Counted from the first letter of the stretch, positions 41,238 to 49,905 are shown. The stretch: 64,000 nt of DNA from Microbacterium croceum (GCF_023091245.1 NZ_JAHWXN010000001.1:2232001-2296000); one strand, 5' to 3'. Notes: generated from the sequence alone by a model not told the origin. Made by a program: numbers and translations.

Positions 41238-42350
41238 TCAGTCCGTCGTCGTCTCCGTGCTGACCGGTTCAGCGCGCCGTGCCCGACGCGCGCGTCGGAT
41301 GAGCCAGAAGATGAGCGCGATGACGGCCGCGATGCCCAGCCACGGGAGGATGAACCCGACCGCGATGACGAGGGCGTTGAGCGAGACGACCAGTCCGTTC
41401 CACCCGGCGAGCACGCCATCGGTGAAGCCTGCGGGATCGGCTGTCGTCGGCGCTGCTGCACGGGTGAGCTCGACCTGCAGCGTCGACATGGCCACCTGGT
41501 CCTCGACGGCGGCGAGCTGCTGCTCCCACGATTCGAGTTGAGCCTGGCGATCGGTCAGCGCGACCTCGGCTTCGATGAGTTCGGAGACGCTGCCCGACTG
41601 CGCCATGAGCTCGGTGAGGCGCTGCACGGATGCCTTGGTCGCATTGACTCGTGCCCTCAGATCGATCGCGGTCGCGGTCACGTCCTGCTTCGAGATCGAC
41701 GATGACAGCACGTCGCCGGAATCGCCGAGCTCCCGGATCACATCGGAGAGGTCCGCCGACGGCACCCGCACGCTGATCCAGCCATACCCCTGGTCGGCAG
41801 GCGCAGGGGCGGAGGTGTCATCGAGTGCCATGTCCTTTCCGACCTGCGTGCTCTCGACGTAGCCGCCATGCTTCTCAGCGAGTGCGGTCACAGCGTCGGC
41901 CGCATCCGGGATGTCCTTCACCTGGAGCGTCACGTTCGCCGTGGTGACGATCTCCCTGTCGGCATCGCCGGACTCGGCCCCCGACAGGCCGGACGTCGCG
42001 GGGACGTCGCCGGACGCGTCCTCGGATGCCACGTCCGTGCTCCGGTCGGTGGAGCCCCCACCCGAATCGGCGACGGATCCTCCCGACATGTCCGAGCTCT
42101 CCGCGGTGATGGTCATGCTTCCGGAACCTACGGCGCCGAGGATCGGCGGAGTCACGATCACTCCGACGGCGAAGGCCGCGGCGATCCCCGCCCCGGTCAG
42201 CCAGCGACGGCGACGCACGTGTGACCGCGTGGCGGCGTGCGCGACGGGGGTGCGTTCCTCGGCGATCTGCGCGAAGACCGAGTTCTCCATGCGTGCGATC
42301 GTCTCGTCCGAGAGCTCCGGCAGCTCTTCGAAGGGGGTCTGGTCGTTCAT
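41238..42350 (-). CDS. DUF4349 domain protein, probable anti-sigma partner
   Basis: 370 residues. The cytoplasmic N-terminus (PFEELPELSDETIARMENSV) is followed by one helix near residues 52-72 (LTGAGIAAAFAVGVIVTPPI), an acidic Ser/Gly-rich linker, and the DUF4349 domain (EIVTTANVTLQVKDIPDAAD, VSVRVPSADLSDVI-like strands and a long coiled coil VQRLTELMAQSGSVSELIEA). A second helix lies near 330 and a basic tail ends the protein. Its ATG overlaps the stop of the ECF sigma gene (ATGA). By context it is the sigma factor's membrane-bound regulator. A direct anti-sigma role is inferred, not shown. Confidence 0.85.
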   Translation of the reverse strand: MNDQTPFEELPELSDETIARMENSVFAQIAEERTPVAHAATRSHVRRRRWLTGAGIAAAFAVGVIVTPPILGAVGSGSMTITAESSDMSGGSVADSGGGSTDRSTDVASEDASGDVPATSGLSGAESGDADREIVTTANVTLQVKDIPDAADAVTALAEKHGGYVESTQVGKDMALDDTSAPAPADQGYGWISVRVPSADLSDVIRELGDSGDVLSSSISKQDVTATAIDLRARVNATKASVQRLTELMAQSGSVSELIEAEVALTDRQAQLESWEQQLAAVEDQVAMSTLQVELTRAAAPTTADPAGFTDGVLAGWNGLVVSLNALVIAVGFILPWLGIAAVIALIFWLIRRARRARRAEPVSTETTTD

Positions 42351-42904
42351 GCGTCTCTCACTTCCTTGACGGCGCTGCGCAGTTGGGTGCGCACTCGCGA
42401 GAGACGGTTCCGGACCACCGCATGGCTCACACCCAGCTCATCGGCAGCAGCCTGGTAGGCGTAGCCCTCCGATGCGCACAGGCGGAAGATCTCACGGTCG
42501 AGCTCGTTCAGGGTGCCGACCTCCGCCGCGATCCGCGCGGCGAGAGCGGCCGTGATGACCTGCTCTTCCACGCTGACGGTGTCCGGGACGTTCTCGTCCA
42601 AGACCTCCGCGGTATGGGCCTGATCCCGTCGCCTCTGGCGCAGCCGATTCGCCGCCTGGAAGCGGCAGATCGTCGCCAGCCACGGCAGGATCGACTCTCC
42701 CTGCAGCTCGAGGCCGGGCAGCTTGCGCCAGGCGACCACGAAGGTCTCCTGGGTCACGTCCTCGGCATCGGTGGACGATGCGAGGATGCCGTTCGCGATC
42801 CAGTAGACCGGTCGAACGTGGGCCCGGTACAGCTCGCGGAAGGCGCTCTCGTCACCTGCCGCGGCCTGTGCCGCCCACTTCTGATCACTCGTCTGCACGG
42901 GCAT
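42347..42904 (-). CDS. ECF-type RNA polymerase sigma factor
   Basis: 185 residues. Region 2 is at residues 18-88 (ELYRAHVRPVYWIANGIL, AEDVTQETFVVAWRKL) and region 4 at 128-180 (TLNELDREIFRLCASEGYAY, ADELGVSHAVVRNRLSRVR). There is no extra C-terminal domain. It is directly followed by the DUF4349 membrane protein with a four-base overlap, the usual sigma/regulator pairing. The regulon is unknown. I found no clear ECF promoter upstream. Confidence 0.93.
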   Translation of the reverse strand: MPVQTSDQKWAAQAAAGDESAFRELYRAHVRPVYWIANGILASSTDAEDVTQETFVVAWRKLPGLELQGESILPWLATICRFQAANRLRQRRRDQAHTAEVLDENVPDTVSVEEQVITAALAARIAAEVGTLNELDREIFRLCASEGYAYQAAADELGVSHAVVRNRLSRVRTQLRSAVKEVRDA

Positions 42905-43029
42905 CCTGATTCCGTTCGGTGTCTCTCACCGGGAAAGTGTCGACAGAAGCGCCATCGTCTCAGAATCGATCGATGAAGTCACGTCGTCGCAAACGGTCCC
43001 GCACCCCCGCAGGCTCCGCTAACATGGGC

Positions 43030-43135
43030 ATCGCGAGGGGGAGTATCCCGGATCCGCGCGTAACGTCATCACGAGCACCACTACCGCTGCTCCGGGCGCG
43101 CGACGCACTCTGTGCGGGGGAGAGACTCTCGGTGA
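43030..43135 (+). ncRNA. Candidate yybP-ykoY (manganese) riboswitch before terC
   Basis: The 264-base gap before the TerC gene holds GGGGGAGTATCCC (43036-43048), resembling the conserved GGGGAGUAG loop, followed by GTCATCACG (43065-43073), resembling the second conserved loop. Several short stems follow, down to GAGACTCTCGG near 43122-43132. TerC-family exporters are among the commonest targets of this riboswitch. The boundaries are approximate, and no covariance test was possible. Confidence 0.5.
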
Positions 43136-43168
43136 TCAACGACCCCTCTCGAAAGGCGCAGTGCGCGC

Positions 43169-44176
43169 GTGAACATTCCTGTCTGGTTCGAAGTCGGCTC
43201 GCTCGTCGTCCTCGTGCTCATCCTCATCGGCGATCTGATGCTCGTGCGCCTTCGGCCGCACATCCCGTCGACAAAGGAATCCACGCTGTGGGTGGCGTTC
43301 TACGTGGGCCTCGCGTTGGTGTTCGCCGGGCTGCTGTACCTGTTCGCCGGCGGCCAGTTCGCCGGGGAGTTCCTCACCGGCTGGGCGCTGGAGTACAGCC
43401 TGTCCATCGACAACCTCTTCGTCTTCGTGCTGATCATGGCGCAGTTCGCCGTGCCTCGACGGCTGCAGCAGATGGTGCTCATGGTGGGCATCATCATCGC
43501 CCTGGTGCTGCGCGGACTGTTCATCCTGCTCGGGGTCGCGATCATCGAGAACTTCTCGCCGATCTTCTACATCTTCGGCGCTTTCCTGATCTACACCGCG
43601 ATCCGCCAGGCGATGCCGGACGGCGACCATGACGGCGAGGTGCAGCGCGAGAATTTCATCGTGCGCCTGCTGCGCCGTCGCATCGACATCAGCGAGGAGT
43701 ACGACGGCAACAAGCTGCGTACGGTCGTCGACGGCAAGCGCATGTGGACGCCGATGATCATCGTGTTCGTCGCGATCGGTGTGACCGACCTGATGTTCGC
43801 GATCGACTCGATCCCTGCGATCTTCAGCATCACGCACGACAGCTTCCTGGTCTTCACCGCGAACATCTTCGCGCTGATGGGGCTACGCCAGCTGTACTTC
43901 CTGCTGGGTGATCTGCTCGATCGGCTGCGCTACCTGCACTACGGCATCGCGATCATCCTCGGCTTCATCGGCGTCAAGCTCATCCTGCACGCCATGCACG
44001 AGAACGAGCTCCCGTTCATCAACGGCGGCGAGCACATCGAGTGGGCACCGGACATCCCCATCTGGATGTCGCTGACGGTCATCCTGGTGGCGATGGTCGG
44101 TGCGACCGTCGCCAGCCTGATCGCCTCATCGCGTGAGAAGCGCGCTGCGAAGGACACGGTAACGATCGTCGAGTGA
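43169..44176 (+). CDS. TerC-family membrane protein, probable Mn(II) exporter
   Basis: 335 residues from GTG 43169, which has AAAGGCG upstream. About nine membrane segments are seen. The family signatures are LEYSLSIDNLFVFVLIMAQF near residue 75 and TDLMFAIDSIPAIFSITHD near 208, whose Asp residues are probable metal ligands, then IFALMGLRQLYFLLGD. The C-terminus is basic (SREKRAAKD). Bacterial TerC/Alx proteins export manganese or insert metals into exported proteins. A manganese riboswitch candidate upstream supports the former. Tellurite resistance is the historical name only. Confidence 0.93.
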   Translation: MNIPVWFEVGSLVVLVLILIGDLMLVRLRPHIPSTKESTLWVAFYVGLALVFAGLLYLFAGGQFAGEFLTGWALEYSLSIDNLFVFVLIMAQFAVPRRLQQMVLMVGIIIALVLRGLFILLGVAIIENFSPIFYIFGAFLIYTAIRQAMPDGDHDGEVQRENFIVRLLRRRIDISEEYDGNKLRTVVDGKRMWTPMIIVFVAIGVTDLMFAIDSIPAIFSITHDSFLVFTANIFALMGLRQLYFLLGDLLDRLRYLHYGIAIILGFIGVKLILHAMHENELPFINGGEHIEWAPDIPIWMSLTVILVAMVGATVASLIASSREKRAAKDTVTIVE

Positions 44177-44188
44177 GATCATGGCGCC

Positions 44189-44539
44189 ATGACCCGTCAC
44201 TGGACGCCCCTGGCCCTCTGCTATCTCGTGCTCGCGCTGGCCGGGCTGGTCGGGACCTGGGTGTTCAACGTCATGGCGATCACCCAGATGACGGACTTCA
44301 TCGGTGATCTGATCCGCAGCGGCCCGGCGGTGTCGTCGATCACGGTCGATCTGCTGGTCGTGGCGCTCGCGGGGAGCGTGTTCATCATCGTCGAGGCCCG
44401 GCGCCTCGGGATGCGGCGGGGATGGCTCTATGTCGCGATCTCGGGTGTGACCGCGTTCGCGTTCGCCCTTCCGCTGTTCCTCGCGATGCGCCAGCGTCAC
44501 CTCACTCGGCTGACCACAGCCGCTCCGCCTCGAGAGTGA
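44189..44539 (+). CDS. DUF2834 domain membrane protein
   Basis: 116 residues with three membrane segments (LALCYLVLALAGLVGTWVFN, ITVDLLVVALAGSVFIIVEA, LYVAISGVTAFAFALPLFLA). This matches the DUF2834 layout, whose function is unknown. An upstream ATG at 44181 ends after three codons and was rejected as start. It follows terC by 12 bases and may be read with it. Its last 38 bases overlap the end of the convergent LON-domain gene. Confidence 0.88.
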   Translation: MTRHWTPLALCYLVLALAGLVGTWVFNVMAITQMTDFIGDLIRSGPAVSSITVDLLVVALAGSVFIIVEARRLGMRRGWLYVAISGVTAFAFALPLFLAMRQRHLTRLTTAAPPRE

Positions 44540-45098
44540 GATCGATCACCTGACCCAGCAGTCCGCCTGTGGTGGTCGCCTGCAGCAGGGAGTACCTGTC
44601 GTACTCGCCGAGCGGAGCGATCGCCGCGAGCTGCCAGGCGGCGGCGCCGGGCGAATCGGAGAGCTCGGTCGCGGGATCCCACCGCGCATCGGGCGCGCTG
44701 GCGAGGGTTCGCCGCACGATCCGCTCGGCCTCGGCGCGCAGCGGGGTGAGCCCGTCATGCCAGTCGAGTGGGGCGAGCCGGGTGACCTCGGCCCGCGGAT
44801 ACGGGTCGTCGTCGAGCCACGCGTCCACCACGAAGCGTTCCGTGCCGACCGCCACGGTATGCAGCACCTCCGCGCCCGCCGCGACGCTGATCAGCCGAGC
44901 CATCGTGCCGATGCTGCTGCGCCGGTCGCCACCGCCCACCTCGTGCCCTCGCTCGATGAGCACCACGCCGAACTGCGCGTCCTCGTCGTCGAGAAGCCGT
45001 CCGATCATGGTGAGGTAGCGCGGCTCGAACACACGGAGCGGGAGAGGGGTGTGCGGGAAGAGCACCGACCCCAGCGGGAACATCGGTATCGCGACCAT
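44502..45098 (-). CDS. LON peptidase substrate-binding domain protein
   Basis: 198 residues from ATG 45098 (MVAIPMFPLGSVLFPHTPLP). The longer frame overlaps the divergent DUF427 gene. It has the Lon N-terminal domain only (FEPRYLTMIGRLLDDEDAQF, GVVLIERGHEVGGGD, GTMARLISVAAG), without ATPase or protease parts. Such stand-alone proteins are widespread. Their role, perhaps in substrate recognition, is not established. It overlaps the DUF2834 gene tail to tail by 38 bases. Confidence 0.9.
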   Translation of the reverse strand: MVAIPMFPLGSVLFPHTPLPLRVFEPRYLTMIGRLLDDEDAQFGVVLIERGHEVGGGDRRSSIGTMARLISVAAGAEVLHTVAVGTERFVVDAWLDDDPYPRAEVTRLAPLDWHDGLTPLRAEAERIVRRTLASAPDARWDPATELSDSPGAAAWQLAAIAPLGEYDRYSLLQATTTGGLLGQVIDLTLEAERLWSAE

Positions 45099-45122
45099 GG
45101 CACCAGTCAACACCGAGCGACG

Positions 45123-45128
45123 TACAGT
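45123..45128 (+). promoter_or_regulatory. -10 element (TACAGT), leaderless layout
   Basis: TACAGT ends six bases before ATG 45135 of the DUF427 gene. Confidence 0.45.
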
Positions 45129-45134
45129 GAACAG

Positions 45135-45632
45135 ATGCACAGGCCGATTCCCGTTTCTCCCGCTCCCGGTCAGGAATCCGTGTGGGACTACCCGAGGCCG
45201 CCGCGGGTCGAGCCGGTGGCTGAGCGCGTGACCATCCGCCTCGGGGGAGAGCTGATCGCCGACACCCGTGACGCCGTGCGCGTGCTGGAGACCAGCCACC
45301 CTCCGGTGTACTACCTCCCGCTCGCCGACTTCGTCCGCGGTGCGCTCGTGGATGCCCCGGGCTCCTCGTTCTGCGAGTTCAAGGGTGCTGCGCGCTATTT
45401 CGATGTGCGCGGCGGCGAGACCGTGCGCGACGGCGCGGCCTGGAACTATCCGCAGCCGACGGCAGGTTTCGAGTCGCTGAGGGACCGGATCGCCGTGTAC
45501 GCCGGTCCCATGGATGAGTGCACTGTCGGCGGTGAGGTCGTCGTTCCCCAGCCCGGTGGCTTCTACGGCGGGTGGGTGACGTCGTCCGTCGTCGGGCCCT
45601 TCAAGGGCGTGCCCGGCTCCGCGGGGTGGTGA
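45135..45632 (+). CDS. DUF427 domain protein
   Basis: 165 residues. The DUF427 core starts near residue 30 (VRVLETSHPPVYYLPLADF), then FCEFKGAARYFDVR and an IAVYAGPMDEC segment close to the end. DUF427 is a compact beta-rich domain of unknown function common in actinobacteria. The start was set at ATG 45135, seven bases behind a TACAGT element. The C-terminal GGFYGGWVTSSVVGPFKG is typical of the family. Confidence 0.9.
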   Translation: MHRPIPVSPAPGQESVWDYPRPPRVEPVAERVTIRLGGELIADTRDAVRVLETSHPPVYYLPLADFVRGALVDAPGSSFCEFKGAARYFDVRGGETVRDGAAWNYPQPTAGFESLRDRIAVYAGPMDECTVGGEVVVPQPGGFYGGWVTSSVVGPFKGVPGSAGW

Positions 45633-45653
45633 CGCGGCGGCGGACCGGCCGAT

Positions 45654-46967
45654 TCAGAACGCGTGCAGGTTCGCCTGCAGGCCGCCGTCGACGTAGTCGC
45701 GACGCAGGATGCCGCGTCGGCGGAGGATCGGCACGAGCTCATCGAGCGTGCGGTGCAGCGTCACGGGGTGGAAATCTCCCCAGAGGAGCACCCCGTCATT
45801 GCCCCACTCGCCCAGCTCCTCGATGAGGTCGGCGAACTCCTCGGCGGTGCCGACGAAGCCGGAGCGATCGTTGATGCGGCCAGCGCGCACGAGTGCGGTG
45901 AGGTGCGCACGCAGCGGCGCACCCTCGCCCCGATCGCCGATCAGGCGTTGGATGCTTCCGCGCGACACGTGTCCGCCGAAGATCGACAGGTCCAGCGGCT
46001 TGTCGAGATCCAGAGCGGTCAGATCGGTCTCCAGATCGCTGGATTGCTTACGGGCGATCTGCACGAGGGCGGCATCGTCGGGGTTCGTGGACGCGCCGAC
46101 GATCCGATCCGCCTCCTCGACCGACGGGGTGATGACGGGCTGGATCGCGAACAGGATCTTGACGTCCTCCGGTCGCCGTCCTCTCGCGATCGCCGCGTCG
46201 TGGACCTTGGCCCGGTAGGCACGCACAGAGGCCTCATGCAGGGGCGCGAGAGCGAGCTGGACGTCGGAGTTCGCGCCGGCGAAGCCGAGACCACGCCCTG
46301 AGCCGCCGGGGGAGACGATGGCGGGCTCGCCATCGGTGAAGGGGAGCGCGTTGAGGGGACCGTCGAAGGCGAAGTGCTCGCCACGGTGCCGGATCGTGCG
46401 GAGCTTCGCGCCGTCCGCGTAGATCTGCGTGCCACGGTCGGCGATCAACGCACCGTCATCCCAGCTGTGCCAGAGCGCGCGGATCCCGTCGAGCCACTCC
46501 TCGGCACGGTCGTAGGCCGCGTCGTGGTCCAGCTGCGGTGCATCCGAGAAGTGCCGCGCGCTGCCGGTGTCCGTCACGACGTTCAGTCCGAGCCGGTGCC
46601 CGCTCAGGTGCTGCAGCGTGGCGAATTGGCGCGCAGAGGTGTACGGCAGCGAAGCCGCCGGGTTCACGGTCGGGACGACCCCGAGATGCGTCGTCGCCTG
46701 GAACAGGTACGGAGCGAGCAGGAGCGGGTCGTGCTTCGGCCCGCCGAATGCGTGGCGCACGCGGATGTCGATCGTCTCGGGCGAACCGAGCGAGGGACTG
46801 TCCTCGATGATGACGAGGTCGAAGCCGGCCTGCTCGAGAGTGCGCGCCGCTTCCTGATAGATCTCCGGACGCGTCCAGTCGTAGTCCCAGTCGAGCGAGG
46901 GGTAGCCCCAGCCCTGTGGGCCGAAGCCGCGGGCGAGGAACCAGCCGAAATGCTGCGGGCGACTCAT
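45654..46967 (-). CDS. LLM-class flavin-dependent monooxygenase (NtaA/SnaA/DszA family)
   Basis: 437 residues. The TIM-barrel flavin enzyme has the family marks FDLVIIEDSPSLGSPETI near residue 49, a THLGVVPTVNPAASLPYTSA segment near 93 and SGHRLGLNVVTDTGSARHF near 122. It uses FMNH2 and oxygen to open C-S or C-N bonds in compounds such as sulfones, sulfonates or nitrilotriacetate. Its ATG overlaps the stop of an O-acetylhomoserine sulfhydrylase-like gene, so sulfur released by this enzyme may be captured by that one. The substrate is unknown. No flavin reductase is adjacent. Confidence 0.9.
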   Translation of the reverse strand: MSRPQHFGWFLARGFGPQGWGYPSLDWDYDWTRPEIYQEAARTLEQAGFDLVIIEDSPSLGSPETIDIRVRHAFGGPKHDPLLLAPYLFQATTHLGVVPTVNPAASLPYTSARQFATLQHLSGHRLGLNVVTDTGSARHFSDAPQLDHDAAYDRAEEWLDGIRALWHSWDDGALIADRGTQIYADGAKLRTIRHRGEHFAFDGPLNALPFTDGEPAIVSPGGSGRGLGFAGANSDVQLALAPLHEASVRAYRAKVHDAAIARGRRPEDVKILFAIQPVITPSVEEADRIVGASTNPDDAALVQIARKQSSDLETDLTALDLDKPLDLSIFGGHVSRGSIQRLIGDRGEGAPLRAHLTALVRAGRINDRSGFVGTAEEFADLIEELGEWGNDGVLLWGDFHPVTLHRTLDELVPILRRRGILRRDYVDGGLQANLHAF

Positions 46968-48258
46968 GCGATCGCCGCTTCCGTCGCGGCGAGGACCTGT
47001 GAGAGGTCGCCGATGAGATCGCTCACGTCCTCGATCCCGATCGAGAGGCGCAGTGTGCCGGGGCGCACCCCGAGGATCTCGCGCTCCTCGGGGCTGCGTG
47101 TCGTGTGACTGGTGGTGCCGGGGTGGAGCACGAGGGATCGGACGTCGCCGATGTGGTCATGTGCACGAACACCTCGACGCTCTCGATGAATCGACGCGCG
47201 GCAGGCAGTCCTCCGCGCAGCGTGAAGGTGAAGATCGATCCGAACCCCCCGTGGAGGTAGCGCACGGCCTCGGCATGGTCGGGGTGCGAGGGCAGGCCGG
47301 CGTAGTCGACGCTCTCGACCGCGTCCTGTGCCTCCAGCCACTGTGCGATCTCGAGAGCGTTGCGCGACTGGCGCTCGACGCGCAGACCGAGCGTCTCGAC
47401 ACCCTGGCCGATCAGGAAGGCGTTGAGGGGAGAAGGGGAGGCGCCGAAGCGAGGCGCGACGGATTCCCGTGCGTACGCGATGCGCGCGTTGCCGCCGTGG
47501 CGTGCCGCGACGCTGGCGACGCCACTGCGACCGGGAAGCACGAGGTGGGGCGCATTGTGCCCGTGCCGCGCGGCATCGAAACGCCCGTCGTCGACGATCA
47601 CGCCCCCCAGCACGGAACCATGACCGGCGAGGAACTTCGAGGCGGAGTGCACGACAATCGCGGCTCCGTGCTCCAGCGGACGCAGCAGATAGGGAGTGGC
47701 CAGGGTGTTGTCGACGATCAGAGGGATCGCCGACTCATCGGCCACGGCACTGATCGCTGCGATGTCGAGGATGTCGTTGCGGGCGTTCGCGATCGATTCC
47801 CCGAACAGCGCGCGTGTGTTCGGGCGGATCGCGGCTCGCCACGCCGCCGGGTCATCGATGTCGTCGATGAACGTGGTCTCGATCCCGAGGCGTGACAGGT
47901 TGTCGAGCAGGAGACCACGGGTCCCCTCGTAGATGTGGGTCGAGCTCACGATGTGGTCGCCCGCGCCTGCGACGGTGAGGAAGGCGGTGACGACCGCCGC
48001 CTGACCGCTGGCGACGAGCACGGCATCCGCTCCCGACTCGAGCGCAGCCAGTTGGCGCTCGACCGTGCGCACGGTCGGGTTGCCCGTGCGGGTATAGCCG
48101 AAGCCGGCACCCGTGCCGAAATGGTCGGCCGCATGGTCGAAGTCGTCGAACTCGAAGCCCGCCGTCAGGAAGATCGGAGTGGTCCGGGACGTGGCCGCCT
48201 CCCTGGCGCGGCCGGCGTGGACCGCACGGGTGACGAAGTGGGCGGAGTCGGCGGTCAT
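46964..48258 (-). pseudogene. metY: O-acetylhomoserine sulfhydrylase-like gene with one-base frameshift
   Basis: The gene runs from ATG 48258 (GAGAGG upstream) to TGA 46964-46966. The first 368 codons are a normal Cys/Met-metabolism PLP enzyme: FVTRAVHAGRAREA, GYTRTGNPTVRTVERQLAAL, SGQAAVVTAFLTVAGAGDHI, and PLP lysine in VVHSASKFLAGHGSVLGG near residue 206. The conserved HIGDVRSLVLHPGTTSHTT end is in another frame. The break is at 47155-47156. One extra C in the coding strand would read HMTHIGDV and give an intact 431-residue protein. As read, the product gains a 43-residue foreign tail and loses its C-terminal domain. It may be a real mutation or a sequencing error. Translational overlap with the monooxygenase is kept. 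Confidence 0.85.
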
Positions 48259-48327
48259 GCGGTTACCTCTCGATCGGGCAGGTCTCAGTAGAGTGTCACG
48301 GCGGATCACGGCGTGCTGAAGCGGTGG

Positions 48328-48333
48328 TAATCT
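48328..48333 (+). promoter_or_regulatory. -10 element (TAATCT) of the leuCD leader transcript
   Basis: TAATCT ends six bases before the leader-peptide ATG at 48340, so transcription would start at or next to that ATG. Confidence 0.55.
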
Positions 48334-48339
48334 GACGTC

Positions 48340-48387
48340 ATGCGGATCGTGCTCCTTCTTAGCGGCCGCGACGAGAACTCGTTCTGA
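48340..48387 (+). CDS. Probable leucine leader peptide upstream of leuC
   Basis: A 15-codon [18 protein letters not shown], begins at a leaderless promoter and has three successive leucine codons (CTC CTT CTT) at positions 5-7. It lies 58 bases upstream of leuC and overlaps the 5' arm of a 10-base hairpin. This is the layout of ribosome-mediated attenuation, in which slow translation of the Leu codons when leucine is scarce changes the downstream RNA fold. The peptide is too short to judge by homology. Its role is inferred from codon content and position. Confidence 0.65.
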   Translation: MRIVLLLSGRDENSF

Positions 48388-48404
48388 GCCCCTCCTCGTC
48401 GCGG
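48366..48404 (+). promoter_or_regulatory. Attenuator-like hairpin with competing small hairpin
   Basis: CCGCGACGAG (48366-48375) pairs perfectly with CTCGTCGCGG (48395-48404). A competing small hairpin, ACGA-GAAC-TCGT (48371-48382), uses the same 5' bases, so the two folds exclude each other. There is no T-run after the larger stem. It could act by Rho or on translation instead of intrinsic termination. Confidence 0.55.
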
Positions 48405-48445
48405 AGTCCATCGTGGGCCGAACCGCCAGCTTCAGGAGACACGCA

Positions 48446-49903
48446 ATGAACACCCCCGCATCAGGTGCCGATCACGTTCGCCCTCGCACGCTTGCCGAGA
48501 AGGTCTGGGACGACCACCTCGTCGTCAAGGGCGAGAACGGCGAGCCGGACCTCATCTATATCGACCTCCACCTGGTTCATGAGGTCACCAGCCCGCAGGC
48601 GTTCGACGGCCTGCGCAGCGAAGGGCGTCCGCTGCGTCGCCTGGACCTGACGATCGCCACGGAGGACCACAACACCCCGACGTGGGAGATCGACAAGCCG
48701 ATCGCCGATCTGACCAGCCGCACGCAGATCGAGACGCTGCGGCGCAACGCCGCCGAGTTCGGCGTGCGTCTGCACTCGCTGGGCGACGCCGAGCAGGGCA
48801 TCGTGCACGTTGTGGGTCCGCAGCTCGGCCTCACGATGCCGGGCATCACGGTCGTCTGTGGTGACTCGCACACTTCCACGCACGGCGCTTTCGGGGCCAT
48901 GGCCTTCGGCATCGGCACGAGCGAGGTCGAGCACGTGATGGCCACCCAGACGCTTCCCCTGAAGCCGTTCAAGACCATGGCGATCACGGTCGACGGCACG
49001 CTGCGCCCTGGAGTGACGGCGAAAGACATCATCCTCGCGGTGATCGCGAAGATCGGCACCGGTGGAGGACAGGGCTACGTGCTCGAGTTCCGCGGCAGTG
49101 CCATCCGTGCCCTCTCGATGGAGGGACGGATGACGATCTGCAACATGTCGATCGAGGCCGGCGCCCGTGCCGGCATGGTCGCCCCGGACGAGACGACGTT
49201 CGCGTATCTCGAGGGTCGTCAGCACGCGCCCAAGGGGCAGGACTGGGATGACGCGGTCGCCTACTGGCGCACCCTTCCCACCGACGACGGCGCCACCTTC
49301 GACGCCGAGGTCTTCATCGACGCCGACGAGCTGGAGCCGTTCGTGACCTGGGGCACGAACCCCGGTCAGGGCAGCTCGTTGTCGGCGTCGGTCCCGAACC
49401 CTGCCGACATCAGCGACCCCAATGAGCGTGCAGCGGCCGAGCGGGCGCTGGAGTACATGGACCTCGTTCCGGGGACCCCACTCAAGGAGGTTCCCGTCGA
49501 CGCCGTGTTCATGGGGTCCTGCACGAACAGTCGGATCGAGGACCTGCGCGCATTCGCGTCGATCATCGAGGGCAAGAAGAAGGCGGACGGCGTGCGCGTC
49601 ATGGTCGTCCCCGGCTCTGCCCGCGTGCGCTTGGAGGCCGAGGCTGAGGGACTCGACAAGATCATCACGGACTTCGGGGCGGAGTGGCGGTTCGCCGGCT
49701 GCTCGATGTGCCTGGGGATGAACCCCGACCAGCTCGCTCCGGGCGAGCGCTGCGCCTCCACCTCCAACCGCAACTTCGAGGGACGCCAGGGCAAGGGTGG
49801 GCGGACGCACCTCGTCTCCCCGTTGGTCGCTGCGGCGACCGCCATCCGCGGCACGCTGTCCAGCCCCGGCGATCTGCTCGTCACCATCGGAGAAGAGGCC
49901 TGA
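48446..49903 (+). CDS. leuC: 3-isopropylmalate dehydratase, large subunit
   Basis: 485 residues from ATG 48446, behind AGGAGA. The 4Fe-4S ligands are visible: one Cys in [13 protein letters not shown] near residue 356, and the pair in [13 protein letters not shown] near 419. Other aconitase-family marks are [20 protein letters not shown] near 137 and [20 protein letters not shown] near the end. With LeuD it isomerises 2- to 3-isopropylmalate. It is followed by leuD two bases after its stop. The upstream leader peptide suggests control by leucine. Confidence 0.97.
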   Translation: MNTPASGADHVRPRTLAEKVWDDHLVVKGENGEPDLIYIDLHLVHEVTSPQAFDGLRSEGRPLRRLDLTIATEDHNTPTWEIDKPIADLTSRTQIETLRRNAAEFGVRLHSLGDAEQGIVHVVGPQLGLTMPGITVVCGDSHTSTHGAFGAMAFGIGTSEVEHVMATQTLPLKPFKTMAITVDGTLRPGVTAKDIILAVIAKIGTGGGQGYVLEFRGSAIRALSMEGRMTICNMSIEAGARAGMVAPDETTFAYLEGRQHAPKGQDWDDAVAYWRTLPTDDGATFDAEVFIDADELEPFVTWGTNPGQGSSLSASVPNPADISDPNERAAAERALEYMDLVPGTPLKEVPVDAVFMGSCTNSRIEDLRAFASIIEGKKKADGVRVMVVPGSARVRLEAEAEGLDKIITDFGAEWRFAGCSMCLGMNPDQLAPGERCASTSNRNFEGRQGKGGRTHLVSPLVAAATAIRGTLSSPGDLLVTIGEEA

Positions 49904-49905
49904 TC

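Noticed and set aside
43569..43837. Possible small genes antisense to terC
   Set aside because: His/Asp-rich shadow translations with no start signals.
47150..47160. Programmed ribosomal frameshift in the metY-like gene
   Set aside because: There is no slippery heptamer or pause structure, and the family has no known recoding. A plain one-base deletion explains it better.
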